DNA of 64,000 bases from positions 62,001 through 126,000 of the forward strand of contig NZ_RZIJ01000021.1 of the NCBI RefSeq assembly GCF_003989665.1, read 5' to 3'. The notes beneath the pieces are model-generated. The model was not told the DNA's origin. It did no database searches and saw only the letters and a list, made by a program, of their open reading frames with translations. A program made the translations under genes and the position numbers. This stretch comes from Azospirillum doebereinerae. GTDB taxonomy: Bacteria; Pseudomonadota; Alphaproteobacteria; Azospirillales; Azospirillaceae. Positions 52,978 through 63,168 of the stretch are shown piece by piece. Position 1 is the first letter of the stretch. The number at the start of each line of letters is the position of its first letter.

Positions 52978-54036
52978 ATGTCCATCTCCGGACCGCCCGC
53001 CGACACGCCCGAGCGGCAGGCCTATTACGACAAGATCAGCAAGCGGAACCTGAACCCGCTGTGGTCCGTCATGAGCGCCATCATCACCCGCGAGCCGCGC
53101 AGCGCCTGCCAGCCCCATCTGTGGAACTTCGCCGAGATGAAGGAGCTGCTGCTGGAGGCCGGCTCCCTCATCACCGCCAAGGAGGCCGAGCGCCGCGTGC
53201 TGATGCTGGAGAATCCCGGCATGCCGGGGCAGAACCGCATCACCACCTCGCTCTACGCCGGGCTGCAACTGGTGCTGCCGGGCGAGGTCGCGCCGTCCCA
53301 CCGCCACAGCCAGTCGGCGGTGCGTTTCGTGCTGGACGGGGCCGGCGCGCACACGGCGGTGGACGGCGAGCGCACCATCATGCAGGTCGGCGACTTCGTC
53401 ATCACCCCGCCGCGTGCGTGGCACGACCACGGCAACCACAGCGACGAGCCGATGATCTGGCTCGACGGGCTCGACATCCCGACCGTGTCCTTCTACGACG
53501 CCTCCTTCGCGGAATCCTCGCCCGAGGACGAGCGGCCGGTGACCCGCCCGGTCGGCCATTCGATGGCGCGGTTCGGCGCCAACATGCTGCCGGTGGATTA
53601 CGAGGCGACGCAGCCCTCCTCCCCCATCTTCAACTACCCCTACGCCCGCACCCGCGAAGCGCTGGAGGCGATGCGCCGCCAGCAGGAGTGGGACCCGTGC
53701 CACGGGGTGAAGATGCGCTTCGTCAACCCGGTGGACGGCGGCTCACCGATGCCGACGATGTCGGCCTTCATGCAACTGCTGCCGAAAGGCTTCGAGACCA
53801 GCGCCTACCGCAGCACCGACGCCACCATCTACGCCGTGGTCGAGGGGCGCGGCACCACGACCATCGACGGCCAGCCCTTCGCCTGGGGGCCGAAGGACGT
53901 CTTCGTGGCGCCAAGTTGGAAATGGGTGACCCACCACGCCGACGAGGAATCGGTGATCTTCAGCTACTCCGACCGCGTCGCCCAGCAGAAGCTCGGCCTG
54001 TGGCGCGAGGACCGCGGCAACCGCGTCCGCGACTGA
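52978..54036 (+). CDS. Gentisate 1,2-dioxygenase
   Basis: A protein of 352 residues, bicupin ring-cleavage enzyme. The N-terminal cupin has the Fe(II)-binding His cluster in VAPSHRHSQSAVRFVLDG and PRAWHDHGNH (~100-155); the second cupin follows (WKWVTHHADEESVIFSYSD). Converts gentisate and oxygen to maleylpyruvate. Length and order fit the MhbD/XlnE/NagI family. It sits 33 bases after the monooxygenase gene. Confidence 0.93.
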   Translation: MSISGPPADTPERQAYYDKISKRNLNPLWSVMSAIITREPRSACQPHLWNFAEMKELLLEAGSLITAKEAERRVLMLENPGMPGQNRITTSLYAGLQLVLPGEVAPSHRHSQSAVRFVLDGAGAHTAVDGERTIMQVGDFVITPPRAWHDHGNHSDEPMIWLDGLDIPTVSFYDASFAESSPEDERPVTRPVGHSMARFGANMLPVDYEATQPSSPIFNYPYARTREALEAMRRQQEWDPCHGVKMRFVNPVDGGSPMPTMSAFMQLLPKGFETSAYRSTDATIYAVVEGRGTTTIDGQPFAWGPKDVFVAPSWKWVTHHADEESVIFSYSDRVAQQKLGLWREDRGNRVRD

Positions 54037-54064
54037 CCGACCAATCCAAAAAAGGAAACGCATC

Positions 54065-54772
54065 ATGTCGAGCTGGGTCTTCCCGCCGTCCCCCACCGTC
54101 GCCGTTCCCGTGGTGGGCAACGACGCCGCCTTCCCGGTGCGCCGGGTGTTCTGCGTCGGCCGCAACTACGCCGCCCACGCCCGCGAGATGGGGCGCGATC
54201 CCGACCGCGAGGCGCCGTTCTTCTTCACCAAGCCGGCCGACGCCGTGATCCCCGACGGCAGCGCCGTCCCCTACCCGCCGGAGACCGCCAACTTCCAATA
54301 CGAGATCGAGCTGGTCGTCGCCATCGGCAAGGGCGGGACGGACATCCCGGAGGAGCGCGCGCTCGACCATGTCTTCGGCTACGCGGTCGGCAACGACCTG
54401 ACCCGCCGCGACCTGCAACTGGAGGCGCGCGACAAGGGCCGCCCGTGGGACTGGGGCAAGGCGTTCGACCGCTCCGCCGTCATCGGCTCGATCCGCCCGG
54501 TGAGCGAGATCGGCCACCCGGACAAGGGCCGCATCTGGCTGGCGGTCAACGACACGGTCAAGCAGGACCAGGACATCGCCGACCTGATCTGGAGCGTGCC
54601 GGAGATCATCGCCATCCTGTCGCGCTCGATGGCGATCAAGCCCGGCGACCTGATCTACACCGGCACCCCGGCCGGTGTCGGCCCGATCAAGCCCGGCGAC
54701 CGCGTGACCGGCGGCGTCGACGGCATCGGCACCCACACCCTGACGGTCACGGAGCGCGTGGCCACGTCATGA
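54065..54772 (+). CDS. Fumarylpyruvate hydrolase (FAH family)
   Basis: A protein of 235 residues. FCVGRNYAAHAREMG, FFFTKPADAV, the metal-binding EIELVVAIGKGG, YAVGNDLTRRDLQ and YTGTPAGVGPIKPGD are hallmarks of the FAH fold. Cleaves fumarylpyruvate to fumarate and pyruvate, the last step of the gentisate route. The stop overlaps the isomerase start. Confidence 0.9.
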   Translation: MSSWVFPPSPTVAVPVVGNDAAFPVRRVFCVGRNYAAHAREMGRDPDREAPFFFTKPADAVIPDGSAVPYPPETANFQYEIELVVAIGKGGTDIPEERALDHVFGYAVGNDLTRRDLQLEARDKGRPWDWGKAFDRSAVIGSIRPVSEIGHPDKGRIWLAVNDTVKQDQDIADLIWSVPEIIAILSRSMAIKPGDLIYTGTPAGVGPIKPGDRVTGGVDGIGTHTLTVTERVATS

Positions 54773-55416
54773 GCCTCACCCTGCACAATTTCTTCCGCAG
54801 CTCGGCGTCGGTCCGCGTGCGCGCGGCCCTGAACCTGAAGGGCCTCGCCTACGACCAGCGCTCCTACATGCTGCGCAAGGGGGAACACCGCTCGCCGGCC
54901 TTCCTGGCCCTCAACCCGCAAGGGCTGGTCCCGGCGCTGGAACTGGCGGACGGCACGGTGCTGGCCCAGTCGCTCGCCATCATCGAATACCTCGACGAGA
55001 CGCAGCCCGACCCTCCGCTGCTGCCGGCGGACGCCAGGGACCGCGCGCACGCCCGGTCGCTGGCCTACGCCGTCGCCTGCGATGTCCACCCGGTCAACAA
55101 CCTGCGCGTCCTGCAACGTCTGGAAACCGAGTTCGGCGCCGGTGAGGAGGCGGTCGCCGGGTGGTTCCGCCATTGGGCGACGGAAAGCTTCGGCCCCCTG
55201 GAGACCACGCTGGCGACGGATCCGCGCACCGGCGCCTTCTGCCTCGGCGACCGGCCCGGTCTGGCCGATCTGTGTCTCTTCGCGCAGGCGATCAACAACC
55301 GGCGGTTCGGCGTTCCCATCGCGCCCTACCCGACCATCGCCCGCATCGTCGAGTCCTGCCTCGCCCTGCCCGCTTTCCGGGACGCCTTGCCCGACGCGCA
55401 GCCGGACGCGGCATAA
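54769..55416 (+). CDS. Maleylpyruvate isomerase, glutathione-dependent (zeta-class GST)
   Basis: A protein of 215 residues. The zeta-class active-site segment NFFRSSASVRVRAALNLKGL and LNPQGLVPALELADG, ending with the usual helical domain, identify a maleylacetoacetate/maleylpyruvate isomerase. It converts maleylpyruvate to fumarylpyruvate with glutathione. The ATG overlaps the hydrolase stop. With the three preceding genes it completes 3-hydroxybenzoate to central metabolism. Confidence 0.9.
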   Translation: MSLTLHNFFRSSASVRVRAALNLKGLAYDQRSYMLRKGEHRSPAFLALNPQGLVPALELADGTVLAQSLAIIEYLDETQPDPPLLPADARDRAHARSLAYAVACDVHPVNNLRVLQRLETEFGAGEEAVAGWFRHWATESFGPLETTLATDPRTGAFCLGDRPGLADLCLFAQAINNRRFGVPIAPYPTIARIVESCLALPAFRDALPDAQPDAA

Positions 55417-55503
55417 CCGCTATGCCGTGCGTCGCTTCCCGTTGCCGTGGTCTATGATGGACCCAAGCAACAATCGCGGCGCCGCCGCCAAGGGGAAGCG
55501 ACC

Positions 55504-56352
55504 ATGACGAGTCTCAGCGTTGGCCGGCGGAGCTGGCTGTTCACCCCGGCGACCAAGCCCGAGCGTTTCGACCGCGCCGCCGAGGCCGGGGCCGACGCGC
55601 TGATCGTCGATCTGGAGGACGCCGTCGCCTCCGCCGACAAGGAGACGGCGCGCGACGCCGCTTTGGACTGGCTGACGCGTCCCGGCGTCGAGGGCGGCGT
55701 GCTGCGCGCCCTGCGCATCAACCCGCCGGGCACGGCCTTCGGGCTGGAGGATCTGCTGGGATTGGTCCGCTCCGGCGCGCGGCCCGACGCGGTGGTCCTG
55801 CCCAAGACGGAGTCCGCCGACGTCCTCCAACTGGTGGACAGGCTGTTCGTCGAGGCCGGCAAGCCGATCCGGCTGGTGGCGCTGATCGAGAGCGCGCGGG
55901 GCGTCGCCGAGGCCGCCGCCATCGCGCGGGCGACGACGCGCCTCGACGCGCTGTTCTTCGGGGCGGCCGATCTCGCCGCCGATCTCGGCGCCGAGATCGC
56001 GTGGGAGCCGCTGCTCCACGCGCGCTCCTGCGTGGTCAACGCGGCGGCGCAGGCCGGGCTCGCCACCATCGACTCCCCCTTCTTCGCCATCGCCGACGAG
56101 GACGGGCTGCGGCGCGAGACCGCCGCCGCCGCGCGGATGGGCTTCACCGCCAAGGCGGCGATCCACCCGCGCCAGATCGCGGCGATCAACGCGGCGCTGA
56201 CCCCGACCGCCGAACAGATCGCCGAGGCCCGGCTGATCCTGGCGGAGAACGCCAAGGGCGTCGGCGTGGTCGGCGGCAGGATGATCGACGAGGCGATCGC
56301 CCGCAAAGCCCGCCGCGTCCTCGCCGCCGCCGGGGAAGCCGTCTCTCAATAG
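55504..56352 (+). CDS. CitE-like CoA-ester lyase (HpcH/HpaI family)
   Basis: A protein of 282 residues. RSWLFTPATKPERFDRAAEA, LIVDLEDAVASADK, VLPKTESADVLQLVD, LVALIESARGVAEAA and GFTAKAAIHPRQIAAIN are the conserved segments of stand-alone CitE-type lyases (malyl-CoA, citramalyl-CoA or similar substrates; Mg2+-dependent). No citrate-lyase alpha or acyl-carrier subunit is near. It lies 87 bases after the gentisate genes and could belong to that transcript or be separate. Its last seven bases overlap the converging reductase gene. Confidence 0.85.
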   Translation: MTSLSVGRRSWLFTPATKPERFDRAAEAGADALIVDLEDAVASADKETARDAALDWLTRPGVEGGVLRALRINPPGTAFGLEDLLGLVRSGARPDAVVLPKTESADVLQLVDRLFVEAGKPIRLVALIESARGVAEAAAIARATTRLDALFFGAADLAADLGAEIAWEPLLHARSCVVNAAAQAGLATIDSPFFAIADEDGLRRETAAAARMGFTAKAAIHPRQIAAINAALTPTAEQIAEARLILAENAKGVGVVGGRMIDEAIARKARRVLAAAGEAVSQ

Positions 56353-56957
56353 CCCACGGTGAAGCGCCGGCGCGAATGGCGGGGGGTTTCCAGTTCGTCC
56401 ACCAGGGCGATGGCGTAATCCTCCATCGAGATGTGGCTGTTGCCGGCCCCGTCGACCAGCAGAGCGTCCGTGCCGAGCCGGAAATTCCCCGTCCGTTCGC
56501 CGGGCGCGAACAGCGCCGAGGGCGACAGGAAGGTCCAGTCGAGCGTCTCCTCGTCCCGCAGCACGTTCAAGGCGTCGCGGCCGGCCGACGCCTCGGCCTT
56601 GTAGGCCGCCGGGAATTGCGGCGTGTCGATCAACGCCACGCCCGGCGCCACCTCCAGGCTGCCGGCGCCGCCGACCATCAGCAGGCGCGGCACGCCGGCC
56701 GACTTGAGCGCCGCCAGCAGCGCGCGCGGGTCGGTCGATTGGAAACGGGTGGTGCTGATCACGGCGTCGTGGCCGGGCAGAAGGGCGGCCAAAGCGGCCG
56801 CGTCGTTGACGTCCCCGGCCTTGACAGTCAGGCCGTCGCGCGCCGTCAGGGAGGCGGGATCGCGGGCGATGGCGGTGACGCGGTGGCCGCGCGCCAGCAG
56901 TTCGGCGAGAATGCGCGAACCGGCGTTGCCGGTGGCGCCGAGCAGGGCGACGTTCAT
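56346..56957 (-). CDS. NAD(P)-binding atypical SDR (NmrA/YwnB-like reductase)
   Basis: A protein of 203 residues. NVALLGATGNAGSRILAELL (GATGxxG motif) and LMVGGAGSLEV are typical of small atypical SDRs such as YwnB; no YxxxK catalytic motif is evident. They bind NADP and may reduce flavins or quinones, or act as redox sensors. It is divergent from a LysR gene (157 bases), a common pairing in which the LysR controls the reductase. Confidence 0.82.
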   Translation of the reverse strand: MNVALLGATGNAGSRILAELLARGHRVTAIARDPASLTARDGLTVKAGDVNDAAALAALLPGHDAVISTTRFQSTDPRALLAALKSAGVPRLLMVGGAGSLEVAPGVALIDTPQFPAAYKAEASAGRDALNVLRDEETLDWTFLSPSALFAPGERTGNFRLGTDALLVDGAGNSHISMEDYAIALVDELETPRHSRRRFTVGY

Positions 56958-57039
56958 GTTGTGGGTTCTCCGTGTTGGAACGCGTGATGTCCCGGCGACT
57001 GTGCGCCCGCGCCATCGTCAGGCCAAGCCCTCCTGTTTT

Positions 57040-57068
57040 TGACAAACCGTCATCCCGAACCATACAAT
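57040..57068 (+). promoter_or_regulatory. Sigma-70-like promoter of the LysR gene
   Basis: TTGACA (57040-57045), a 17-base spacer and TACAAT (57063-57068) precede the LysR start by about 46 bases. The -35 is a perfect match and the -10 matches five of six positions. It lies in the divergent region shared with the reductase gene. Confidence 0.6.
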
Positions 57069-57114
57069 CGCCGCGTCATCCCGAACCCGGACGCGCTCCG
57101 ATGAACATGCTCCG

Positions 57115-58077
57115 ATGACCAGCGGCCTGAACCTGAACCGGCTGGCCCATTTCGTGGCGGTGGTGGACACCGGCTCCTTCACGGCGGCAGCGGAGCGGCT
57201 GGGCGTCACCAAGGCGGTGGTCAGCCAGCACGTCGCCCGGCTGGAGCAGGAGGTGCGGGCGACCCTGCTGGTCCGCACCACCCGCCGCCTGACGCCGACC
57301 GAGGCCGGCCTCGCCTTCCACCGCACCTGCACCGCCATCCTGCAACAGGCGGAGGAGGCCGTGGCCTGCCTGTCGGAATCCTCCGTCACGCCGTCGGGAA
57401 CGGTGCGGGTGACGGCGCCCTTCGATTACGGCACGGCGATCCTCGCCCCGGCGGCGGCCCGGCTGAGCCGCCTGCACCCCGGCTGCCGGGCCGAGCTGGT
57501 GCTGACCGACCACAGCCTGGATCTGGTGGCGGAAAAGCTCGATCTGGCGATCCGCATCGGTTGGCTCACCGACAGCAGCCACCGGGCGCGGCGGATCGGC
57601 GGTTTCCAGCAGTTGCTGGTCGCCGCCCCGGAACTGGCCGAGCGCGCGGCGCCGCGCACGCCCCATGACCTCGCCGCCCTGCCTTGGATCGCCCAATCCA
57701 CCCTGCGCAACCCGCTGCGCCTGACCTTCACCCACACCGACGGCACGACCGCCACCGTGGAGGGGACGGCCGCCATCACCGCCAACGCCACCCCCGCCGT
57801 GCGTGCCTGCGTCCTGGCCGGCGCCGGGGTGTCGGTGATCCCGGATTACCTGATCGGCCAGGATGTCGCGGAAGGCCGGCTGCGTCATCTGCTGCCGGGC
57901 TGGAGACTGCCGGAGGGCGGCATCCACGCGGTGTTCCCGTCCGCCCGTTTCCGGTCCGGGGCCGTTCGCGCGCTGCTCGACCTGCTCATGCAGACTCCCG
58001 TTTCATTCCCTGGCTTGCGGGACGCGTCGCCGACCGGCCGACCAGCGCCGCCGCCAGCAGAACCGCGGCTGCCATGA
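57115..58077 (+). CDS. LysR family transcriptional regulator
   Basis: A protein of 320 residues. The DNA-binding domain reads LAHFVAVVDTGSFTAAAERL and GVTKAVVSQHVARLEQEV; the effector domain SGTVRVTAPFDYGTAILAPA belongs to the CrgA/DmlR-like branch. Divergent from the NAD(P)-binding reductase and probably its regulator. The last ~31 residues (PVSFPGLRDASPTGRPAPPP onward) lie beyond the conserved fold and overlap the converging transporter gene by 92 bases. Confidence 0.87.
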   Translation: MTSGLNLNRLAHFVAVVDTGSFTAAAERLGVTKAVVSQHVARLEQEVRATLLVRTTRRLTPTEAGLAFHRTCTAILQQAEEAVACLSESSVTPSGTVRVTAPFDYGTAILAPAAARLSRLHPGCRAELVLTDHSLDLVAEKLDLAIRIGWLTDSSHRARRIGGFQQLLVAAPELAERAAPRTPHDLAALPWIAQSTLRNPLRLTFTHTDGTTATVEGTAAITANATPAVRACVLAGAGVSVIPDYLIGQDVAEGRLRHLLPGWRLPEGGIHAVFPSARFRSGAVRALLDLLMQTPVSFPGLRDASPTGRPAPPPAEPRLP

Positions 58078-59230
58078 GGAAGGCCGTGCCGGGATGCGGG
58101 AACAGCGGTGCCTCCCCGACGGACAGGGTGTAGACCGTGCCGAAGAACAGCGGCGACAGGATGCCGGCGAGGCTGGTCACGCTCATGCTGGCGCCTTGCA
58201 GCTGGCCCTGCTCGGCCTCCGAGACTCGCCGCGTCATCAGCGCCTGCAGCGTCGGCATCGCCAGCCCCCACAGCGCGTTGGGCAGCATGGCCAGCACGAA
58301 CCAGACCCCGTCCGTCGCCAGCCCCATGCAGGCTAGACCGCAGGCGCCGCCGAACAGCCCGACCACCATGGCGCCGCGGTCGCCGATCCGATTTACCGTC
58401 CAGCCGACCAGCACGCCCTGCGCCACCATGTCGAGCGCACCGACCAGGGCCAGCAGCATCCCGACCTCCCACGCGCTCCAGCCATAGCGCAGCCCGGCGT
58501 ACAGCACGAACACCGCCGAGAAGATGTGGTGTGAGAAGAACAGCAGGAAATTGACGACGGCGAGGCTGGACAGCTCCGGGTGGGAGCGCAGCAGCCGCAG
58601 CGCCCCGAACGGGTTGGCCCGGCTCCAGGAAAACGGCGTTCGGTTTTGCAGGGCGAGCGATTCCGGCAGGACCAACAGGCCGTAGAGGAAGGCCAGCCCG
58701 CTCAAGGCGCCCGCCACCCAGAAGGGTGCGCGCGGCGACAGCTCCCCCAGCAGCCCGCCCAGGAAGGGGCCGGCGACGAAGCCGGCGCTGAAGGCCACGC
58801 CGATCAGCCCATAGGCGCGCGACCGGTTCTCGGGCGCGGTGATGTCTGCCATGTAGGCGAAGACGGTGGTGAAGCTGGACGAGGTCACCCCGGCGATGGC
58901 CCGCCCCAGCACCAGCACCCACAGGTTCGGCGCCAGCGCCATCAGCGCGTAGTCGGCGGACAGACCGGCGGCGGACAGCAGAAGGACCGGCCGCCGACCG
59001 TAGCGATCCGACAGTGACCCTATGACGGGGGAGGAGAAGAATTGCATCAGCGCCCACAGCGCGACCAGCGCGCCGTTGATGACGCCGGCCCGCGCGTTGG
59101 AGCCGACGAACCCTTCGATCAGCGAAGGCAGCACTGGGATGACGATGCCCATGGCGACGACGTCGAGGGCGGCGGTGACGAGAATGAACGCGATGGCGGC
59201 CTTGCGCCCGGAGGCGGCGAGGACTGGCAT
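57986..59230 (-). CDS. MFS efflux transporter, TetA-like
   Basis: A protein of 414 residues with about twelve membrane helices. Motif A (GSLSDRYGRRPVLLLSAAG) follows helix 2, and MGIVIPVLPSLIEGFVG and GFVAGPFLGGLLGELSPRAP fit the DHA1/TetA drug:H+ antiporters. I chose the ATG of MPVLAASGRK; the frame extends 72 codons further upstream but that part looks non-coding. The AAGG ribosome-binding site is 11 bases away, so the start is moderately certain. Its 3' end overlaps the converging LysR gene. Confidence 0.85.
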   Translation of the reverse strand: MPVLAASGRKAAIAFILVTAALDVVAMGIVIPVLPSLIEGFVGSNARAGVINGALVALWALMQFFSSPVIGSLSDRYGRRPVLLLSAAGLSADYALMALAPNLWVLVLGRAIAGVTSSSFTTVFAYMADITAPENRSRAYGLIGVAFSAGFVAGPFLGGLLGELSPRAPFWVAGALSGLAFLYGLLVLPESLALQNRTPFSWSRANPFGALRLLRSHPELSSLAVVNFLLFFSHHIFSAVFVLYAGLRYGWSAWEVGMLLALVGALDMVAQGVLVGWTVNRIGDRGAMVVGLFGGACGLACMGLATDGVWFVLAMLPNALWGLAMPTLQALMTRRVSEAEQGQLQGASMSVTSLAGILSPLFFGTVYTLSVGEAPLFPHPGTAFLMAAAVLLAAALVGRSATRPASQGMKRESA

Positions 59231-59482
59231 GAGCAGGGAGACCTTGGAAGAGTGTCCGTGACGCGGCGCCCGCCCGGTTCGGCCTCCAGGGTCGGGAATC
59301 GCCGCCAGCCGGATGCTCCTGCGGAGAACCGGACCGGGACGGACCATAGCGCGCTCTTCGGGCAAAGTGGAGTCGCTATTCATCCTATATCGGATGTATT
59401 GCGAATCTTCGTCAATCTCTGCCATGCCGGCATCCGGCGCGCGCACGGCGTCGGATGCCGATGGCCCTTTCCTTGCCCCTCG

Positions 59483-60367
59483 TCAGGTGGCGGTGATGAA
59501 CCAGCTCGATTGGACCTGATCTGCCGTGATCCCCGAGAGCGTCATGACCCTCGTCTTGTTCGCACCGAAGGTGGCCACGAGCTGTGTCCCCCCGGCGACG
59601 TCCCATGCGCTCCACGCCGATCCGTTCGGCAATCCGATCAGGTCGCCGTCCAGCGCGTTGAAGTCGGTGACGACCAGGGGCGTGGCGAGGGTCCCGGCGG
59701 AGCACACGAACAGATCGGCGCCGGTCCCGCCGGTCATCATGGTTCCGCCGTCTCCCTTCAACGTGTCGTTGCCGGCGCCGCCCTGCAGGACATCGTCGCC
59801 GAGCCATCCGCCGATGATCAGATCGTTGCCTGCGGATCCGATGATCGTGTCCGCGCCGTCGCTTCCGTTGATCGATGCGATCCCGCTCAGCGCGACGTTG
59901 GTGAAATCGAGGTACGCGCCGTTGGGATTGGCCCCGATCGTGACGTTGCCGAAACCTCCGCCCGAGATGGAATCGATGCCGGTGATCGATGTCAACCCGA
60001 TCCGGGTGTTGCTCGCAAGAGCGACGATCACGTCCGTGTCGCCCGGATCACCGCCGACGACGTTGAAGTAACCGGTGCTGGAATTCATGAAATAGAAAAA
60101 ATCGTTTCCGCTTCCGCCATCCATCGTGGATTGCCCAGCCCCGGCAACCAGGATGTCGTTGCCGTTCCCGCCATACAGAGCACCGAAACCGGAACTATCC
60201 TCCAGATAATCGTTTCCGTCCTCGCCGTACAGATAATCAACCCCGCCCCCTCCGATGACGGTGTCGTTTCCGGCTCCGGCGAAAACCGCAGTTGGTTCAG
60301 TGTCGTAATAGAGAGAGTTGCTGTGTATATTGTCGGCGCCACTGGTCCCATACTTGTACTTCGTCAT
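59483..60367 (-). CDS. RTX-type calcium-binding repeat protein, probably secreted by type I secretion
   Basis: A protein of 294 residues built of glycine/aspartate nonapeptide repeats (GGxGxDxUx): GAGNDTVIGGGGVDYLYGE, GNGNDILVAGAGQSTMDGG, SAGNDLIIGG and GGAGNDTLKGDGG, with a degenerate middle part. The N-terminus is short (MTKYKYGTSGADNIH) with no Sec signal, as expected for type I export by a C-terminal signal. The ~75-residue C-terminal region ends VQSSWFITAT. No catalytic domain is present, so it may be a small surface or biofilm protein. No type I transporter genes are in the window. An upstream extension of the frame lacks a convincing start. Confidence 0.82.
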   Translation of the reverse strand: MTKYKYGTSGADNIHSNSLYYDTEPTAVFAGAGNDTVIGGGGVDYLYGEDGNDYLEDSSGFGALYGGNGNDILVAGAGQSTMDGGSGNDFFYFMNSSTGYFNVVGGDPGDTDVIVALASNTRIGLTSITGIDSISGGGFGNVTIGANPNGAYLDFTNVALSGIASINGSDGADTIIGSAGNDLIIGGWLGDDVLQGGAGNDTLKGDGGTMMTGGTGADLFVCSAGTLATPLVVTDFNALDGDLIGLPNGSAWSAWDVAGGTQLVATFGANKTRVMTLSGITADQVQSSWFITAT

Positions 60368-60593
60368 GATTTCGCCACCCGTCAGACGATTGCACTGCAA
60401 TCCATCTAACAGAACAACTTTAAAGCGCGGTATCGCTTCAGGCGCAGATCGCCGAACCTCGGTCAATCGGAAGAAGACGGCAGGCACGCTTACACAGGCA
60501 ACGCACCGGGGCAACGCACGCGAATTCGCCCGGCGCCCGGACCTGTACCGATCCGGACGCCATCTCGATTTTTGAACGCCTCGGCCCCGCCGG

Positions 60594-62279
<1,686 letters not shown>

Positions 62280-62319
62280 GGTGGGTGCGCTCCTGGTTGG
62301 GAGGGTGGTTGTCGCGGTG

Positions 62320-62422
62320 CCCCCTCCCCGCCCCTCCCCCGCTGACGCGGGAGAGGGGGCCTGATCGGGAAAGCGGCGTCGGTTCCCTCTCCCGCGTCAG
62401 CGGAGGAGGGTTAGGGAGGGGG
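62320..62422. repeat. Palindromic intergenic element between hutC and hutU
   Basis: Two 38-base arms (62320-62357 and 62385-62422) are reverse complements at 34 of 38 positions, around a 27-base centre. They contain CGCTGACGCGGGAGAGGG and its complement, the same core as in the element after livF. It begins six bases after the hutC stop and may uncouple hutU expression from hutC through RNA stability or partial termination. Confidence 0.8.
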
Positions 62423-62428
62423 CCGCCG

Positions 62429-63160
62429 TCACGGCGGCGGCAACTGGAACCGGGCGCCCAGCCGGTAGCGGCTGCCCGGATGGACCAGCATCGCCACCGT
62501 CACGACGCGCTTCTGGACCCAGGTGCGGCGGGTGACGCGCAGGCAGGGTTCGGACAACGGAATCTCCAGCAGCGCCGCGATCTCGTCGGTCGGCGCCACG
62601 GCTTCGATGACGTGCTCGACCTGCGGCGCGGCCTCCAGCCGGATCAGGTACTCGCCGGGCGTCTGCCGCGCAAAGTCCTGCTCCAGATAGGCCGGCGCCA
62701 CCGAGGGGTTGACCCAGCGTTCCTCCAGCTGCACCGCCACGTCGTTCTCGCGGTGGACCACCACCGAATGGAACAGCGTCGCCCCGACCGGCAGGTTGAA
62801 GCGGCGCGCCAGACCGGTGTCGGCCGGAATCGCGAGCAAACGCTCCACGGTGCAGGAATGGCGGTTGCCGCGCGCCGCGATCTCGTCGGCGATACTGCGC
62901 AGCTCGACCACCTCCATGCTGGGCGGGCGTTCGGCGACGAAGGTGCCCAGCCCCTGCACGCGGGTCAGCAGCCCCTCGTCGGTCAGGTCGCGCAACGCCC
63001 GGTGCACTGTCATCCGGCTGACCGAGAACTCCTCCAGCAGCTTGTGCTCGGACGGGATCTGAAAGCCCTCTGGCCAGTCGCCGGCGTGGATGCGGCGGCG
63101 GATCGTCTCCTTGATCTGGGCGTAGCGCGGCTGCGCGACGGACACGGCGCTCATCGACAT
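62429..63160 (-). CDS. hutC: Histidine utilisation repressor HutC (GntR family)
   Basis: A protein of 243 residues. The GntR winged helix-turn-helix (~12-78: PRYAQIKETIRRRIHAGDWP, IPSEHKLLEEFSVSRMTVHR) is followed by a UTRA effector domain (FNLPVGATLFHSVVVHREND, YLEQDFARQTPGEYLIR). HutC represses hut genes and is released by urocanate. Two ATG codons two codons apart could start; I give the upstream one. It starts nine bases after the hutI stop. I see no classical Hut operator within the window; the operon promoter is likely outside. Confidence 0.92.
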   Translation of the reverse strand: MSMSAVSVAQPRYAQIKETIRRRIHAGDWPEGFQIPSEHKLLEEFSVSRMTVHRALRDLTDEGLLTRVQGLGTFVAERPPSMEVVELRSIADEIAARGNRHSCTVERLLAIPADTGLARRFNLPVGATLFHSVVVHRENDVAVQLEERWVNPSVAPAYLEQDFARQTPGEYLIRLEAAPQVEHVIEAVAPTDEIAALLEIPLSEPCLRVTRRTWVQKRVVTVAMLVHPGSRYRLGARFQLPPP

Positions 63161-63168
63161 CGGCTCTC

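Noticed and set aside
59483..60367. Regular DNA periodicity that could suggest a CRISPR or tandem repeat array
   Set aside because: The repeats are codon-level Gly/Asp nonapeptides of an RTX protein; the DNA copies vary and there are no spacers.
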